NCBI GenBank assembly: GCA_021817605.1
Contig: JAKAUN010000016.1
Span: 1-58,183, forward strand
From: Thermoplasmata archaeon
GTDB lineage: Archaea; Thermoplasmatota; Thermoplasmata; Lutacidiplasmatales; UBA184
DNA length: 58,183 nt
Reading direction: 5' to 3'
Shown: piece after piece, positions 15,055 through 21,778 of the stretch
Numbering within the stretch: the first letter of the stretch is position 1
How the letters are laid out: every line of letters begins with the position of its first letter
Translations under genes and position numbers: made by a program
The notes under the pieces: model-generated
Seen by the model: the letters and a program-made list of their open reading frames with translations, nothing else
Databases searched by the model: none
What the model was told of the DNA's origin: nothing

Positions 15055-15206
15055 CCGAGGCACACCGCGTGCGGGGCGCCTTCTGCAAGTTCCACCCGGC
15101 CCTGTTCCTCGGCGAGTCCGCGCGGATGGCCCTGTGGGACGAGGGCACGCGCGCCGAGCTGTTCAACGGGATCTCGCGCGCGATCGACAGGAGGATGTGC
15201 CCGTGA
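15051..15206 (+). CDS. 51-aa protein of unknown function
   Basis: Coupled on both sides by GTGA. It reads MTEAHRVRGAFCKFHPALF then GTRAELFNGISRAIDRRMCP. Two Cys are present, no recognisable fold. Being bracketed by tight overlaps between two clear enzymes argues that it is translated. Confidence 0.5.
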   Translation: MTEAHRVRGAFCKFHPALFLGESARMALWDEGTRAELFNGISRAIDRRMCP

Positions 15207-15598
15207 GCGGATCGCCCCCCGCTTTTCCCCGTCGGATCGAGAAGCCGTGGGGCCACGAGGAGATCCTGGTCGAGACCGAGTTCTACCGCCTCAGGGTCCT
15301 CGCGATCCGGGCGGGGGAGGGGATCTCTCTCCAGCGGCACACCCGCAAGCACGAGTCGTGGTACGTCGACGGGGGCGCGGGCGAGGCCACCCTCGGCTTC
15401 TACACCGAGGGCGGATCGTTGGGCGCCTCGACCTTCCCGGTCTTCAAGGGACAATCCCTCACCGTCCCGCCCGGGACGGTGCACAGGCTCGGCGCCCTGC
15501 CGGACCGGGGGCTCCGCGTGATCGAGGTCTCCAACGCGGTGCCCGACACCGACATCGAGAGGATCCACGACCCGTACGCCGACCGGAGGGGACCGTGA
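15203..15598 (+). CDS. Mannose-6-phosphate isomerase-type cupin
   Basis: 131 aa, single cupin domain. It begins with the type II phosphomannose isomerase signature IEKPWGHEEIL. Metal ligands are seen in SLQRHTRKHESWYV (HxH...E) and PPGTVHRL (His), ending with VIEVSNAVPDTDIERIHDPY. The family interconverts mannose-6-phosphate and fructose-6-phosphate, feeding GDP-mannose; single-domain members may instead be sugar-phosphate isomerases of other specificity. Coupled to the upstream small gene and the GT2, which suggests a sugar-donor supply role. Confidence 0.85.
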   Translation: MSGSPPAFPRRIEKPWGHEEILVETEFYRLRVLAIRAGEGISLQRHTRKHESWYVDGGAGEATLGFYTEGGSLGASTFPVFKGQSLTVPPGTVHRLGALPDRGLRVIEVSNAVPDTDIERIHDPYADRRGP

Positions 15599-15729
15599 GC
15601 GGGTCCCCCCTCGCCGCCGAGCTCACCCAGCTCGCCGCGTGGGGGTTCCTCCGCTCCGGCGCCGAGGGCTACTCGATCGTCCCGGACGCGAAGACCCGCG
15701 TAACGGTCTTGACATCCTCCCACGACTGA
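15595..15729 (+). CDS. Truncated 3'-most gene of the cassette
   Basis: 44 aa from a GTGA-coupled GTG, reading VSGSPLAAELTQLAAWGFLR then SGAEGYSIVPDAKTRV. The last residues are encoded by an IS605-like end sequence, so the reading frame was probably cut there and the true C-terminus lost. Unknown function; the start resembles a winged-helix segment, but too little remains. Confidence 0.45.
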   Translation: MSGSPLAAELTQLAAWGFLRSGAEGYSIVPDAKTRVTVLTSSHD

Positions 15730-15744
15730 AGTCGTGGGCTTGCG
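15709..15744. mobile_element. IS200/IS605-like end hairpin without transposase
   Basis: GACATCCTCC is followed by an 8-bp perfect hairpin, CCCACGAC (15719-15726) with GTCGTGGG (15731-15738), loop TGAA, then GCTTGCG. This combination, TCCTCCC plus a GC hairpin with a TGAA-type loop, is typical of the subterminal ends of IS200/IS605-family elements. No TnpA or TnpB gene is present nearby, so it is a solo end or scar. Confidence 0.6.
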
Positions 15745-15763
15745 CTCGCCGCCGCGTTGTCAG

Positions 15764-15777
15764 CAATTTGGTATGGG
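15764..15777 (+). repeat. 14-bp direct repeat, copy 2, at the tRNA-Val 3' end
   Basis: Same 14 bp as 13635-13648. Four of its bases (TGGG) are the discriminator and last three acceptor bases of tRNA-Val; the other ten lie just downstream of the tRNA. The arrangement fits a short integration core at a tRNA gene that stays intact. Confidence 0.6.
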
Positions 15778-15846
15778 CCGGGGCGGATTCGAACCGCCGA
15801 CCTCCGCGTTGTAAGCGCGGCATCTTCACCCCTCGACTACCGGCCC
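15774..15846 (-). tRNA. tRNA-Val (TAC)
   Basis: 73 nt, no intron, no encoded CCA. Acceptor GGGCCGG pairs with CCGGCCC, discriminator A. The anticodon stem CCGCG/CGCGG closes loop CTTACAA, giving TAC (Val). T-arm GGCGG-TTCGAAT-CCGCC is regular. The 5' ten bases are also the last codons and stop of arcS on the same strand, so both must be made from one transcript or from overlapping promoters. Confidence 0.95.
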
Positions 15847-17693
15847 GTCATGTCCGAAGGCGGCTCGTCGGTCTTGTCGCTGTCGGCCGGCGGGTGTCGG
15901 TGATGGCGGACCTTCACCGCAACGCCACGGCGGAGCTCGGTCATCAACCTGCCCGGTAGCGCGGCCTCTCCTACCGCCGCGAGCCTTCCGTCCTGGAAGA
16001 TGCCCACCGAGTCCCCTGCGCGGATGGCGGGTTCCGCCGCGCGGACACCGGGGGCGAACAGGTCACCCTGGAGCGAGATGGCGGAATCGGCGTCGACGCG
16101 GAGAACCGTTTCCCCGAGGCGCACTGCGCCCGCCAATGTGAGATGGAGCAGCCCCCGTTCCTCACGGACCGTCGCGAGGTCGTGATGCCCGTCGGTCAGC
16201 CGCAGGAACCACGGCCGGCCGACGAGCCGGACGGGCGCGGTCATCAGTCTCTCGGCGGCCGCTGCCCCGAGCTGGAAGGTCACCAGGGAACGGAACTCCT
16301 CGAGCCACATCGCGCGGGGGCCCGGGCCCGGCTCGGGCAGCTGCGCAAGGATCCTCCCCAGCTCGGCGCGAAGACGAGCGAGCGCCGCAGCCGCCGTCGC
16401 GCGATGGTCGTCCACGGTCCCCACCATCTCGATCCCTTTCGGGAGCGCCTCCCGGAGGAATCGGTATTCCACCGGGTCGAGATGGAGCACCACGGTCCCG
16501 TAGTGGCCCTGAGCCAGGAGCCGTGAGAGCCCGTCGGTCACGTACGTCTGCTCGAGGGCGGACCAGTCCCCGGTGACCGGCACGTCGTAGTGGCGCGCCG
16601 GCGGTACGTCCTCGAGCTCGCGAGGGACAACTCCGAGCGGCGAGCTCACCGATACCGTGTGCACGCGCTCGACCCCTCGGAGACCCTCGAGGGCGCGGGC
16701 GAAGCGTCGGTGCGAGGGAGAGACGCGATACGGTTTGGTCCGAGAACACGGGACGAGCAGCAGGACCGCCTTGGACGGCGGAGGCAGGTAGCGGTCCCGC
16801 ATCCGTGCGCGGAAGCGCTCCATCTCCGGCCGCCGGTGCGACTCAGTGAGGACGTAGGTGTGCCGGACCGTGCCCGTGACGGGGGCCCGTTCGTCGAGAA
16901 GGTCGGCAAGCCCGCGATCGGCGTAGCGCAGGTGTTCGGCATTCGCCGGCTCCGAAATCAGCCGTGCCTCCACGAGCTCGCGCAGCGTGCCCCGTCGGAG
17001 CGCGTCCCGGGTCTCCTCGAGCGCACGACGGTAGGTGTTCCGGGCGTGGTCGACGAGGCTCCCGGGGGTCGCGCCGCAACAGGCGGGACAGTCGCAGGCG
17101 GGCCGCGGATCGCCCTCCCCGATCGTCAGGGAACCCTGCGTGAGGTCGAGGAAGGCGCCGGAGGAGGCGCGCAGCAGCCCCTCGGTCATGTCGAGGAGAT
17201 CGACCCCCAGGTAGGCGAGCAGCGCGACCCGGTGCGGCAGGGCGACCCGGGGTGCCCAGATCAGAGGTTCGGCACCGACGTGCTCCCGCAACGAACGGAG
17301 CGCCGTGACGAGGGGCTCCCCCTCGTTCCAGAGCGCGCGGGCGTTGCCGAGCACGAGAAGCTCGGGCGGCGTGGCACGTAGATTCGCGAGCGCCTCGGTC
17401 GAGGCGGGAGCGTGGACGAAAACCGCCTTTGGGTCGGGAGTCGGCACGACCCCTGTTCCCGGCGGGATGACCTCCGGGGCGAGAACGGGCAGGCGGAGCT
17501 CCCAGGTCTCGGGCGGATGGCCCAACACAAGGTGACGTTCTCCCGGGACGGACGCCACGCTGGCCAGGCTCGGGCCGAGCGGTTCGGCCGCCGTGCCGGT
17601 GGGGTCGAGTACCGCAGGCGTCCGCAATCGGACCGGCCCGGCCGACGCTTCCCCGAGGATCGCCAGGCCCTCGAGCCGCTCGGTGACGCGCAT
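15837..17693 (-). CDS. arcS: Archaeosine synthase ArcS
   Basis: 618 aa. ArcS (also TgtA2) converts preQ0 at position 15 of archaeal tRNA to archaeosine or its lysine adduct. Key features are the Cys cluster CDCPACC at about 200-206, the ArcS-specific PCSRTKPY (315-322) followed by SPSHRRF, and a C-terminal PUA-like RNA-binding domain (VRLGETVLRVDADSA, GDSVGIFQDGRLAAVGEA). TGT-like N-terminal half aligns with LGNARALWNE and VDLLDMTEG. The last codons ATG ACG GGC CGG TAG extend 10 nt into tRNA-Val. Tail after the PUA is short and charged. Confidence 0.92.
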   Translation of the reverse strand: MRVTERLEGLAILGEASAGPVRLRTPAVLDPTGTAAEPLGPSLASVASVPGERHLVLGHPPETWELRLPVLAPEVIPPGTGVVPTPDPKAVFVHAPASTEALANLRATPPELLVLGNARALWNEGEPLVTALRSLREHVGAEPLIWAPRVALPHRVALLAYLGVDLLDMTEGLLRASSGAFLDLTQGSLTIGEGDPRPACDCPACCGATPGSLVDHARNTYRRALEETRDALRRGTLRELVEARLISEPANAEHLRYADRGLADLLDERAPVTGTVRHTYVLTESHRRPEMERFRARMRDRYLPPPSKAVLLLVPCSRTKPYRVSPSHRRFARALEGLRGVERVHTVSVSSPLGVVPRELEDVPPARHYDVPVTGDWSALEQTYVTDGLSRLLAQGHYGTVVLHLDPVEYRFLREALPKGIEMVGTVDDHRATAAAALARLRAELGRILAQLPEPGPGPRAMWLEEFRSLVTFQLGAAAAERLMTAPVRLVGRPWFLRLTDGHHDLATVREERGLLHLTLAGAVRLGETVLRVDADSAISLQGDLFAPGVRAAEPAIRAGDSVGIFQDGRLAAVGEAALPGRLMTELRRGVAVKVRHHRHPPADSDKTDEPPSDMTGR

Positions 17694-17721
17694 CCGGCCT
17701 CGGAGAGCTGGGAGGGGCCGC

Positions 17722-18144
17722 TCACTCCGTAGGACGAGGCTTCGGAGGGGTCCGAGGCGACCGTGTCGTGCGGGGAGACTGAGGGAAGAACGCTTCCCAC
17801 TGGGCGACCAGGGCCTCGCGGCGGTCCGCGCCGGCCTCGGTGCGACCGCGTCGGCCGAAGAGGGGATCGTGCGCGTCGCGCACCCCGCGCAGGAACTCGG
17901 CGGGGTTGTCGCTTGCCCGCTCGAACCCGTAGAGGATGAGCTCGCGCAGGAAGCTCGACCTCCCCCTCCAGCCGATCCGGCGGCGGACCGCCGGGTTGAG
18001 ATGGCGTTTGGCCAGCCGCCAGACCTCGTTCGTCGTGCGGAAATCCCGGGCCGAGAGGCCGATCATCAGCTGCGGCATCGCTGCGGAAAGGTCGGGACCG
18101 GCCCGCTCTTTAGCTCGCCGCCGGGCGGCCCGCTGCCGGCTCAC
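17722..18144 (-). CDS. Conserved-looking hypothetical protein of the ubiD-ubiA operon
   Basis: 140 aa, or about 118 aa from an internal Met (MPQLMIGLSARDF). Helical and Arg-rich, with FRTTNEVWRLAKRHLNPAV and GRSSFLRELILYGFERA; the C-terminus is Pro/Thr-rich. The start overlaps the UbiA gene's end by four bases, and it is the last gene of the run. No domain recognised; the short basic helices could bind nucleic acid. A role in quinone synthesis is not supported by sequence. Confidence 0.6.
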   Translation of the reverse strand: MSRQRAARRRAKERAGPDLSAAMPQLMIGLSARDFRTTNEVWRLAKRHLNPAVRRRIGWRGRSSFLRELILYGFERASDNPAEFLRGVRDAHDPLFGRRGRTEAGADRREALVAQWEAFFPQSPRTTRSPRTPPKPRPTE

Positions 18145-19016
18145 ATACCGGGAACGTAGACCGACAGGGCGGTCCCGACCAGGAAGACGACGCCGAGCAG
18201 GAAGTGGCGACGGAAAGGGCGCGTCACCTCGCTCGGGTGCCGGACGAGACTCGCGTCCAGCGTCGCGGCGAGCGCGGCGACTACGGCGAGGCCGAGATAG
18301 TACGCCCAGCCGAGCCCCTCGGCCCAGCCGAAGAGGCCCAGCAGCACGAGCGCGGCCGCATGGAGCACCGCCACGAGGACGACCGAGCGGTCAGGTCCGA
18401 GGGCGAGAGGGAGCGAGCGCAGCCCGAGACTGCGGTCGCTCCCGACGTCCCCGAGGCTGTGGACCGTCTCGAAGGCCGTTCCCCATGCGAGGATGCCGAA
18501 GACGGCCCAGAGGGCCCCGGTCGGAAGGCGGCCGAGCATCCCGATGAAGACGGCCGCGGGGGTGACGGCCTCGACCAGGCCTAGGAAGACCGTCGTGAGG
18601 GCAGTGAACCTCTTGGTGTAGCTGTAGCCGAGGACGAGGGCGAGGGCCACGGGCGCGAGAATCAGCGCGAGAGGGTTGAGGAAGTACGATGCTACGACGA
18701 CCACGGCGGCGTTCGCGGCCGTGAGCAGGAGCGCTGTCCGAGGAGCGTAGCGGCCCGCGACGAGCGCCCGGTCCTGGGTCCGAGGGTTGAGCGTGTCGTA
18801 GCGGAGGTCGGCCCAGCGGTTGAAGGCGTGACCGGCGTTGCGCGCCGCGACGAACGCGACGAGCAGGAGGAGCAACGGGACCAGTCTCGGGTAGCCGTCG
18901 GTGGCGACGAGGAGGAAGGCGACGGCGAACGGGAGGTTGAGGCCGAGGTTCTGGATCTCCAAGAACCGGCCGAGCTCGCGGCCCGCGCCCTTCCCCGGCG
19001 CGAGGCTCGCGCTCAC
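18141..19016 (-). CDS. UbiA-family prenyltransferase (MqnP-like)
   Basis: 291 aa with about eight hydrophobic segments. The first Asp motif is seen as NAGHAFNRWADLRYDTLN (N-x3-N/D-x2-D-x3-D), the second as HSLGDVGSDRSLGLRS, which bind the prenyl diphosphate through Mg2+. It attaches a polyprenyl chain to an aromatic acid at the membrane. A UbiD decarboxylase immediately upstream, sharing an ATGA overlap, matches the MqnP-MqnL pair of the futalosine route to menaquinone. Without other mqn genes in the window this is a strong suggestion, not proof. Confidence 0.88.
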   Translation of the reverse strand: MSASLAPGKGAGRELGRFLEIQNLGLNLPFAVAFLLVATDGYPRLVPLLLLLVAFVAARNAGHAFNRWADLRYDTLNPRTQDRALVAGRYAPRTALLLTAANAAVVVVASYFLNPLALILAPVALALVLGYSYTKRFTALTTVFLGLVEAVTPAAVFIGMLGRLPTGALWAVFGILAWGTAFETVHSLGDVGSDRSLGLRSLPLALGPDRSVVLVAVLHAAALVLLGLFGWAEGLGWAYYLGLAVVAALAATLDASLVRHPSEVTRPFRRHFLLGVVFLVGTALSVYVPGM

Positions 19017-20494
19017 GGAGGCGCCCGACCAAGCAGCCGGGCGAGGGTCGGCTCGGCACGGATCGCACGTTGCGCGGCCTCGACCGCGGCCGGGTCCGAC
19101 CGGATTTCCTCGGGCCAGGGACGCGGGAAGCCGTCCTCCGGGCGCTTGCGCGTAGCGTCGATGCCGACCTTCCCGCCGAAATTGGGGACCGGGTTGGAGA
19201 TCGAGAGCTGATCGACGGGCCCCTCCACGCGGACGAGGTCACGAGCCGGATCGGCCTGCAGCCCGACGCGGTAGAGGACCTCGTTGAGGTCGTGGACATC
19301 CACGTCCTCGTCCACGACGACCAGATAGCGGACGAACATGAGCTGGCCGAGGCCCCAGAGCGCGTGCATCACCTTGTGCGCGTGGCCGGGGTAGGCCTTG
19401 CGGATCGAGACCACGCCGACGTTGATGAACAGCCCTGCCATCGGGAGGTTGAGGTCGACGACCTCGGGAAGCACGAGTCGGATCACGGGCAGGAAGATCC
19501 TCTCGGTGGCCTTCCCCAGGACCGCGTCCTCGGTCGGGGGCTTTCCCGTCACCGTGCCGAGGTAGACCGGCCTCTCGCGGCGCGTGATGCGTGTCACGTG
19601 GAAGACCGGGAACGGCTCGGGCGCGGAGTAGTAGCCGGTGTGGTCCCCGAAGGGACCCTCGACGGCGCGTTCGACAGGGTCGACATAGCCCTCGAGAACA
19701 ATCTCCGCGTTCGCCGGCACCTCCAGCTCCACGCTGCGTGCCTTGACGAGCTCGACCGACTCGGAGCGCAGGAATCCGGCGAAGGCGAAGTTCGAGATCC
19801 CCTCCGGGACCGGGGCGAGCCCGGAGAAGACCGTCGCGGGGTCGGCGCCGATCACGGCGGCTACCGGCATGCGCTCGCCCCGGGCGGCCCACTTACGGTA
19901 GTTGTTGGCGCCAACGCGGTGGACCTGGACGTGCATGCCAAGTGTCGTCCGGCTGTACTGCTGGAGACGGTAGATCCCCGCGTGCGGCGTGCCGGTCTCG
20001 GGGTCCGAGGTGATCACGACCGGGAGCGTCACCGTCCGCCCGCCATCCTTGGGCCAGCAACGGAGGATCGGGAGACGGTCGAGGTCGACCTCGGTTTCCT
20101 CGACCTCTTGGCAGGGACCGGAGCGCACCCGCTTCGGTCCGAGGGAGCGCACGGCAGAGAGGGCCGCGAGGGTCCCTTCGAGATCCTTGAGCGCCGCCCC
20201 CACCCCCGCCGGAGGGCGGAGGCGGGTGAGCTTCTCCACGCGTTCCGCCACGTCCTCGAGCCTCTCGGCGCCGAGGGCGAGGGCGATCCGCCGCGGGGAG
20301 CCGAGGACGTTGGTCGCCACCGGCATCGAGCTTCCCGGTACGTTCTCGAAGAGGAGCGCCGGGCCGTCGGCGCGGACGACCCGCTGGGTCACCTCGGTGA
20401 TCTCGAGGTCGCGGGAGACCGGGGCGCGGACGCGCACGAGGTCGCCCCGGCGCTCCAGGAGCTCGAGGAATTCGCCGAGCGACGCGAACGCCAC
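19013..20494 (-). CDS. UbiD-family prenylated-FMN decarboxylase (MqnL-like)
   Basis: 493 aa from the GTG at 20494, about 25 nt after a TATA-like CTTAAG; upstream in-frame ATG at 20551 would precede the promoter. Family features include PALLFENVPGS, IYRLQQYS... MHVQVHR, the ER-type ELVKARSVELEVPANAEIVLEGYVD region, EGPFGDHTGYYS and PAGLFINVGVVSIRKAYPGH-like segments. UbiD enzymes decarboxylate aromatic acids with prenyl-FMN. Its partner UbiX is not in the window. Coupled to the UbiA gene by ATGA overlap; together they fit late menaquinone synthesis. Confidence 0.9.
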   Translation of the reverse strand: MAFASLGEFLELLERRGDLVRVRAPVSRDLEITEVTQRVVRADGPALLFENVPGSSMPVATNVLGSPRRIALALGAERLEDVAERVEKLTRLRPPAGVGAALKDLEGTLAALSAVRSLGPKRVRSGPCQEVEETEVDLDRLPILRCWPKDGGRTVTLPVVITSDPETGTPHAGIYRLQQYSRTTLGMHVQVHRVGANNYRKWAARGERMPVAAVIGADPATVFSGLAPVPEGISNFAFAGFLRSESVELVKARSVELEVPANAEIVLEGYVDPVERAVEGPFGDHTGYYSAPEPFPVFHVTRITRRERPVYLGTVTGKPPTEDAVLGKATERIFLPVIRLVLPEVVDLNLPMAGLFINVGVVSIRKAYPGHAHKVMHALWGLGQLMFVRYLVVVDEDVDVHDLNEVLYRVGLQADPARDLVRVEGPVDQLSISNPVPNFGGKVGIDATRKRPEDGFPRPWPEEIRSDPAAVEAAQRAIRAEPTLARLLGRAPP

Positions 20495-20578
20495 GGAGAC
20501 CTCGGAGTCCCGCCGTCTCTTAAGCGCCCCGCGCGGGAAAGACAGGTTCATATCGAAACCCGTTGTCGGCCGCCGGCC

Positions 20579-21316
20579 GTGCAGTCGATCACCCTCGAGT
20601 TCCGGACCGACGATCTCGTGGCCCTCGGGGTCGTTCCCCAGCAGCTCTTCGACCGCTACGAGGAGGTCGAGCTACTCGAGACGCTGAGCCTCGAGGAGGG
20701 CTCCCGCCTCGAGCTCGTGCGGCTGCGCCGCCGCGGCCCGGTGCGAGGGGCTCCCGAGCTCGAGCGCGACGCGCGTCGCATCCGTGTCCTCTACGGGCTC
20801 GACAGCTTCGAGGTGGTCGAGGTCCGCCCGCGCACGCGCGACTACGTCCTCCTGGTGCGTCAGCGCAACCCCGATCGCCTCCGCCACTGGCTGAGCCTCG
20901 CCGGCGGGGAGATCAGCCCCGCCGCCCCGTTCCGTCTCTCCTCCGAGAGGGCGGTCGCTTCGTTCCGGGGCGACGAGAAGGCGATCCGCCGGGTGGTCGC
21001 CCGTCTCGACCGTGAGGAATTCCCCTACCGCGTCCTGCGCGCGAGCCCGCGTCCGTCCCCGCCCGCCCGCTCGGCCGCCGAGCTCACGGAGCTGCAGGGC
21101 CAGCTGCTCGCACGAGCGTGGCTCCTCGGCTACTACGCGATTCCCCGTCACGTGACGCTCGGCCGCCTCGCGCGGGGCTCCGGACGCAGCGCCCCGGGGT
21201 TCGGCAAGGTGCTGCGCCGAGCGGAAGGTCGGCTGGTCGCCCGATGGCTCGCCTCGCGAGGGGAGATCTCCGAGCCGTCCTCTTCCCAGGCCCGCGGCGG
21301 GCGCGCGGAAGGCTAA
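20579..21316 (+). CDS. Bat-type HTH transcriptional regulator (HTH_10)
   Basis: 245 aa from a GTG 26-30 nt after a TATA-like TTCATAT (20547-20553). An N-terminal sensor-like region of about 160 residues (SITLEFRTDDLVALG... LVRLRRRGPVR) has no clear ligand motif. The C-terminus, LTELQGQLLARAWLLGYYAI then HVTLGRLARGSGRS and FGKVLRRAEGRLVARWL, is the HTH_10 domain first seen in bacterio-opsin activator Bat. Divergent from the ubiD operon, with about 85 nt between starts, so it may regulate that operon or itself. Confidence 0.85.
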   Translation: MQSITLEFRTDDLVALGVVPQQLFDRYEEVELLETLSLEEGSRLELVRLRRRGPVRGAPELERDARRIRVLYGLDSFEVVEVRPRTRDYVLLVRQRNPDRLRHWLSLAGGEISPAAPFRLSSERAVASFRGDEKAIRRVVARLDREEFPYRVLRASPRPSPPARSAAELTELQGQLLARAWLLGYYAIPRHVTLGRLARGSGRSAPGFGKVLRRAEGRLVARWLASRGEISEPSSSQARGGRAEG

Positions 21317-21334
21317 GAGGGGGAATCCCTCGCG

Positions 21335-21778
21335 GTGTCGATGCGCTCGTTCTCGGTGGTCTTCGAGCCGGTCGACGGGCTCGCCGGGGTGAAGGTCCCC
21401 GTGCGGGCCACCCAGGGCTCGGCGTGCTACGACCTCTCGGCGATCGAGGCGGCGACGGTCCGCCAGGGCGCCGTCACCCTCGTGCGCACCGGCTTGCGCG
21501 TGCGCTGTCCGGTCGGCACGTTCCTCGAGGTGCGTCCGCGCAGCGGGCTCTCGTCGCGAGGGGTCGTGATGGTCAACGCCCCGGGAACGATCGACCGGGA
21601 CTACGCCGGGGAGATCCTGGTCCCCCTCACCTACCTGTTCGAGGGTAGCTACCGCCTGGACGCCGGCGACCGCATCGCGCAGATCCGCCTCGTGGCCGAG
21701 ACGCCCGCGCGGTTCCGTCGCGGGAGCGTCCGTCCGCAGGGCTCCCGTTCTGGCGGCTTCGGCAGCACCGGCCGCTAG
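21335..21778 (+). CDS. dut: dUTP diphosphatase (trimeric dUTPase)
   Basis: 147 aa. The five dUTPase motifs are in order: SACYDLSA (1), RPRSGLSSRG (2), NAPGTIDRDYAGEI (3, with catalytic Asp), GDRIAQIRL (4) and the C-terminal GSRSGGFGSTG (5, P-loop-like arm closing the site). It hydrolyses dUTP to dUMP and diphosphate, lowering uracil incorporation. An ATG two codons downstream of the GTG is an alternative start. It abuts the helicase gene tail to tail. Confidence 0.92.
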   Translation: MSMRSFSVVFEPVDGLAGVKVPVRATQGSACYDLSAIEAATVRQGAVTLVRTGLRVRCPVGTFLEVRPRSGLSSRGVVMVNAPGTIDRDYAGEILVPLTYLFEGSYRLDAGDRIAQIRLVAETPARFRRGSVRPQGSRSGGFGSTGR

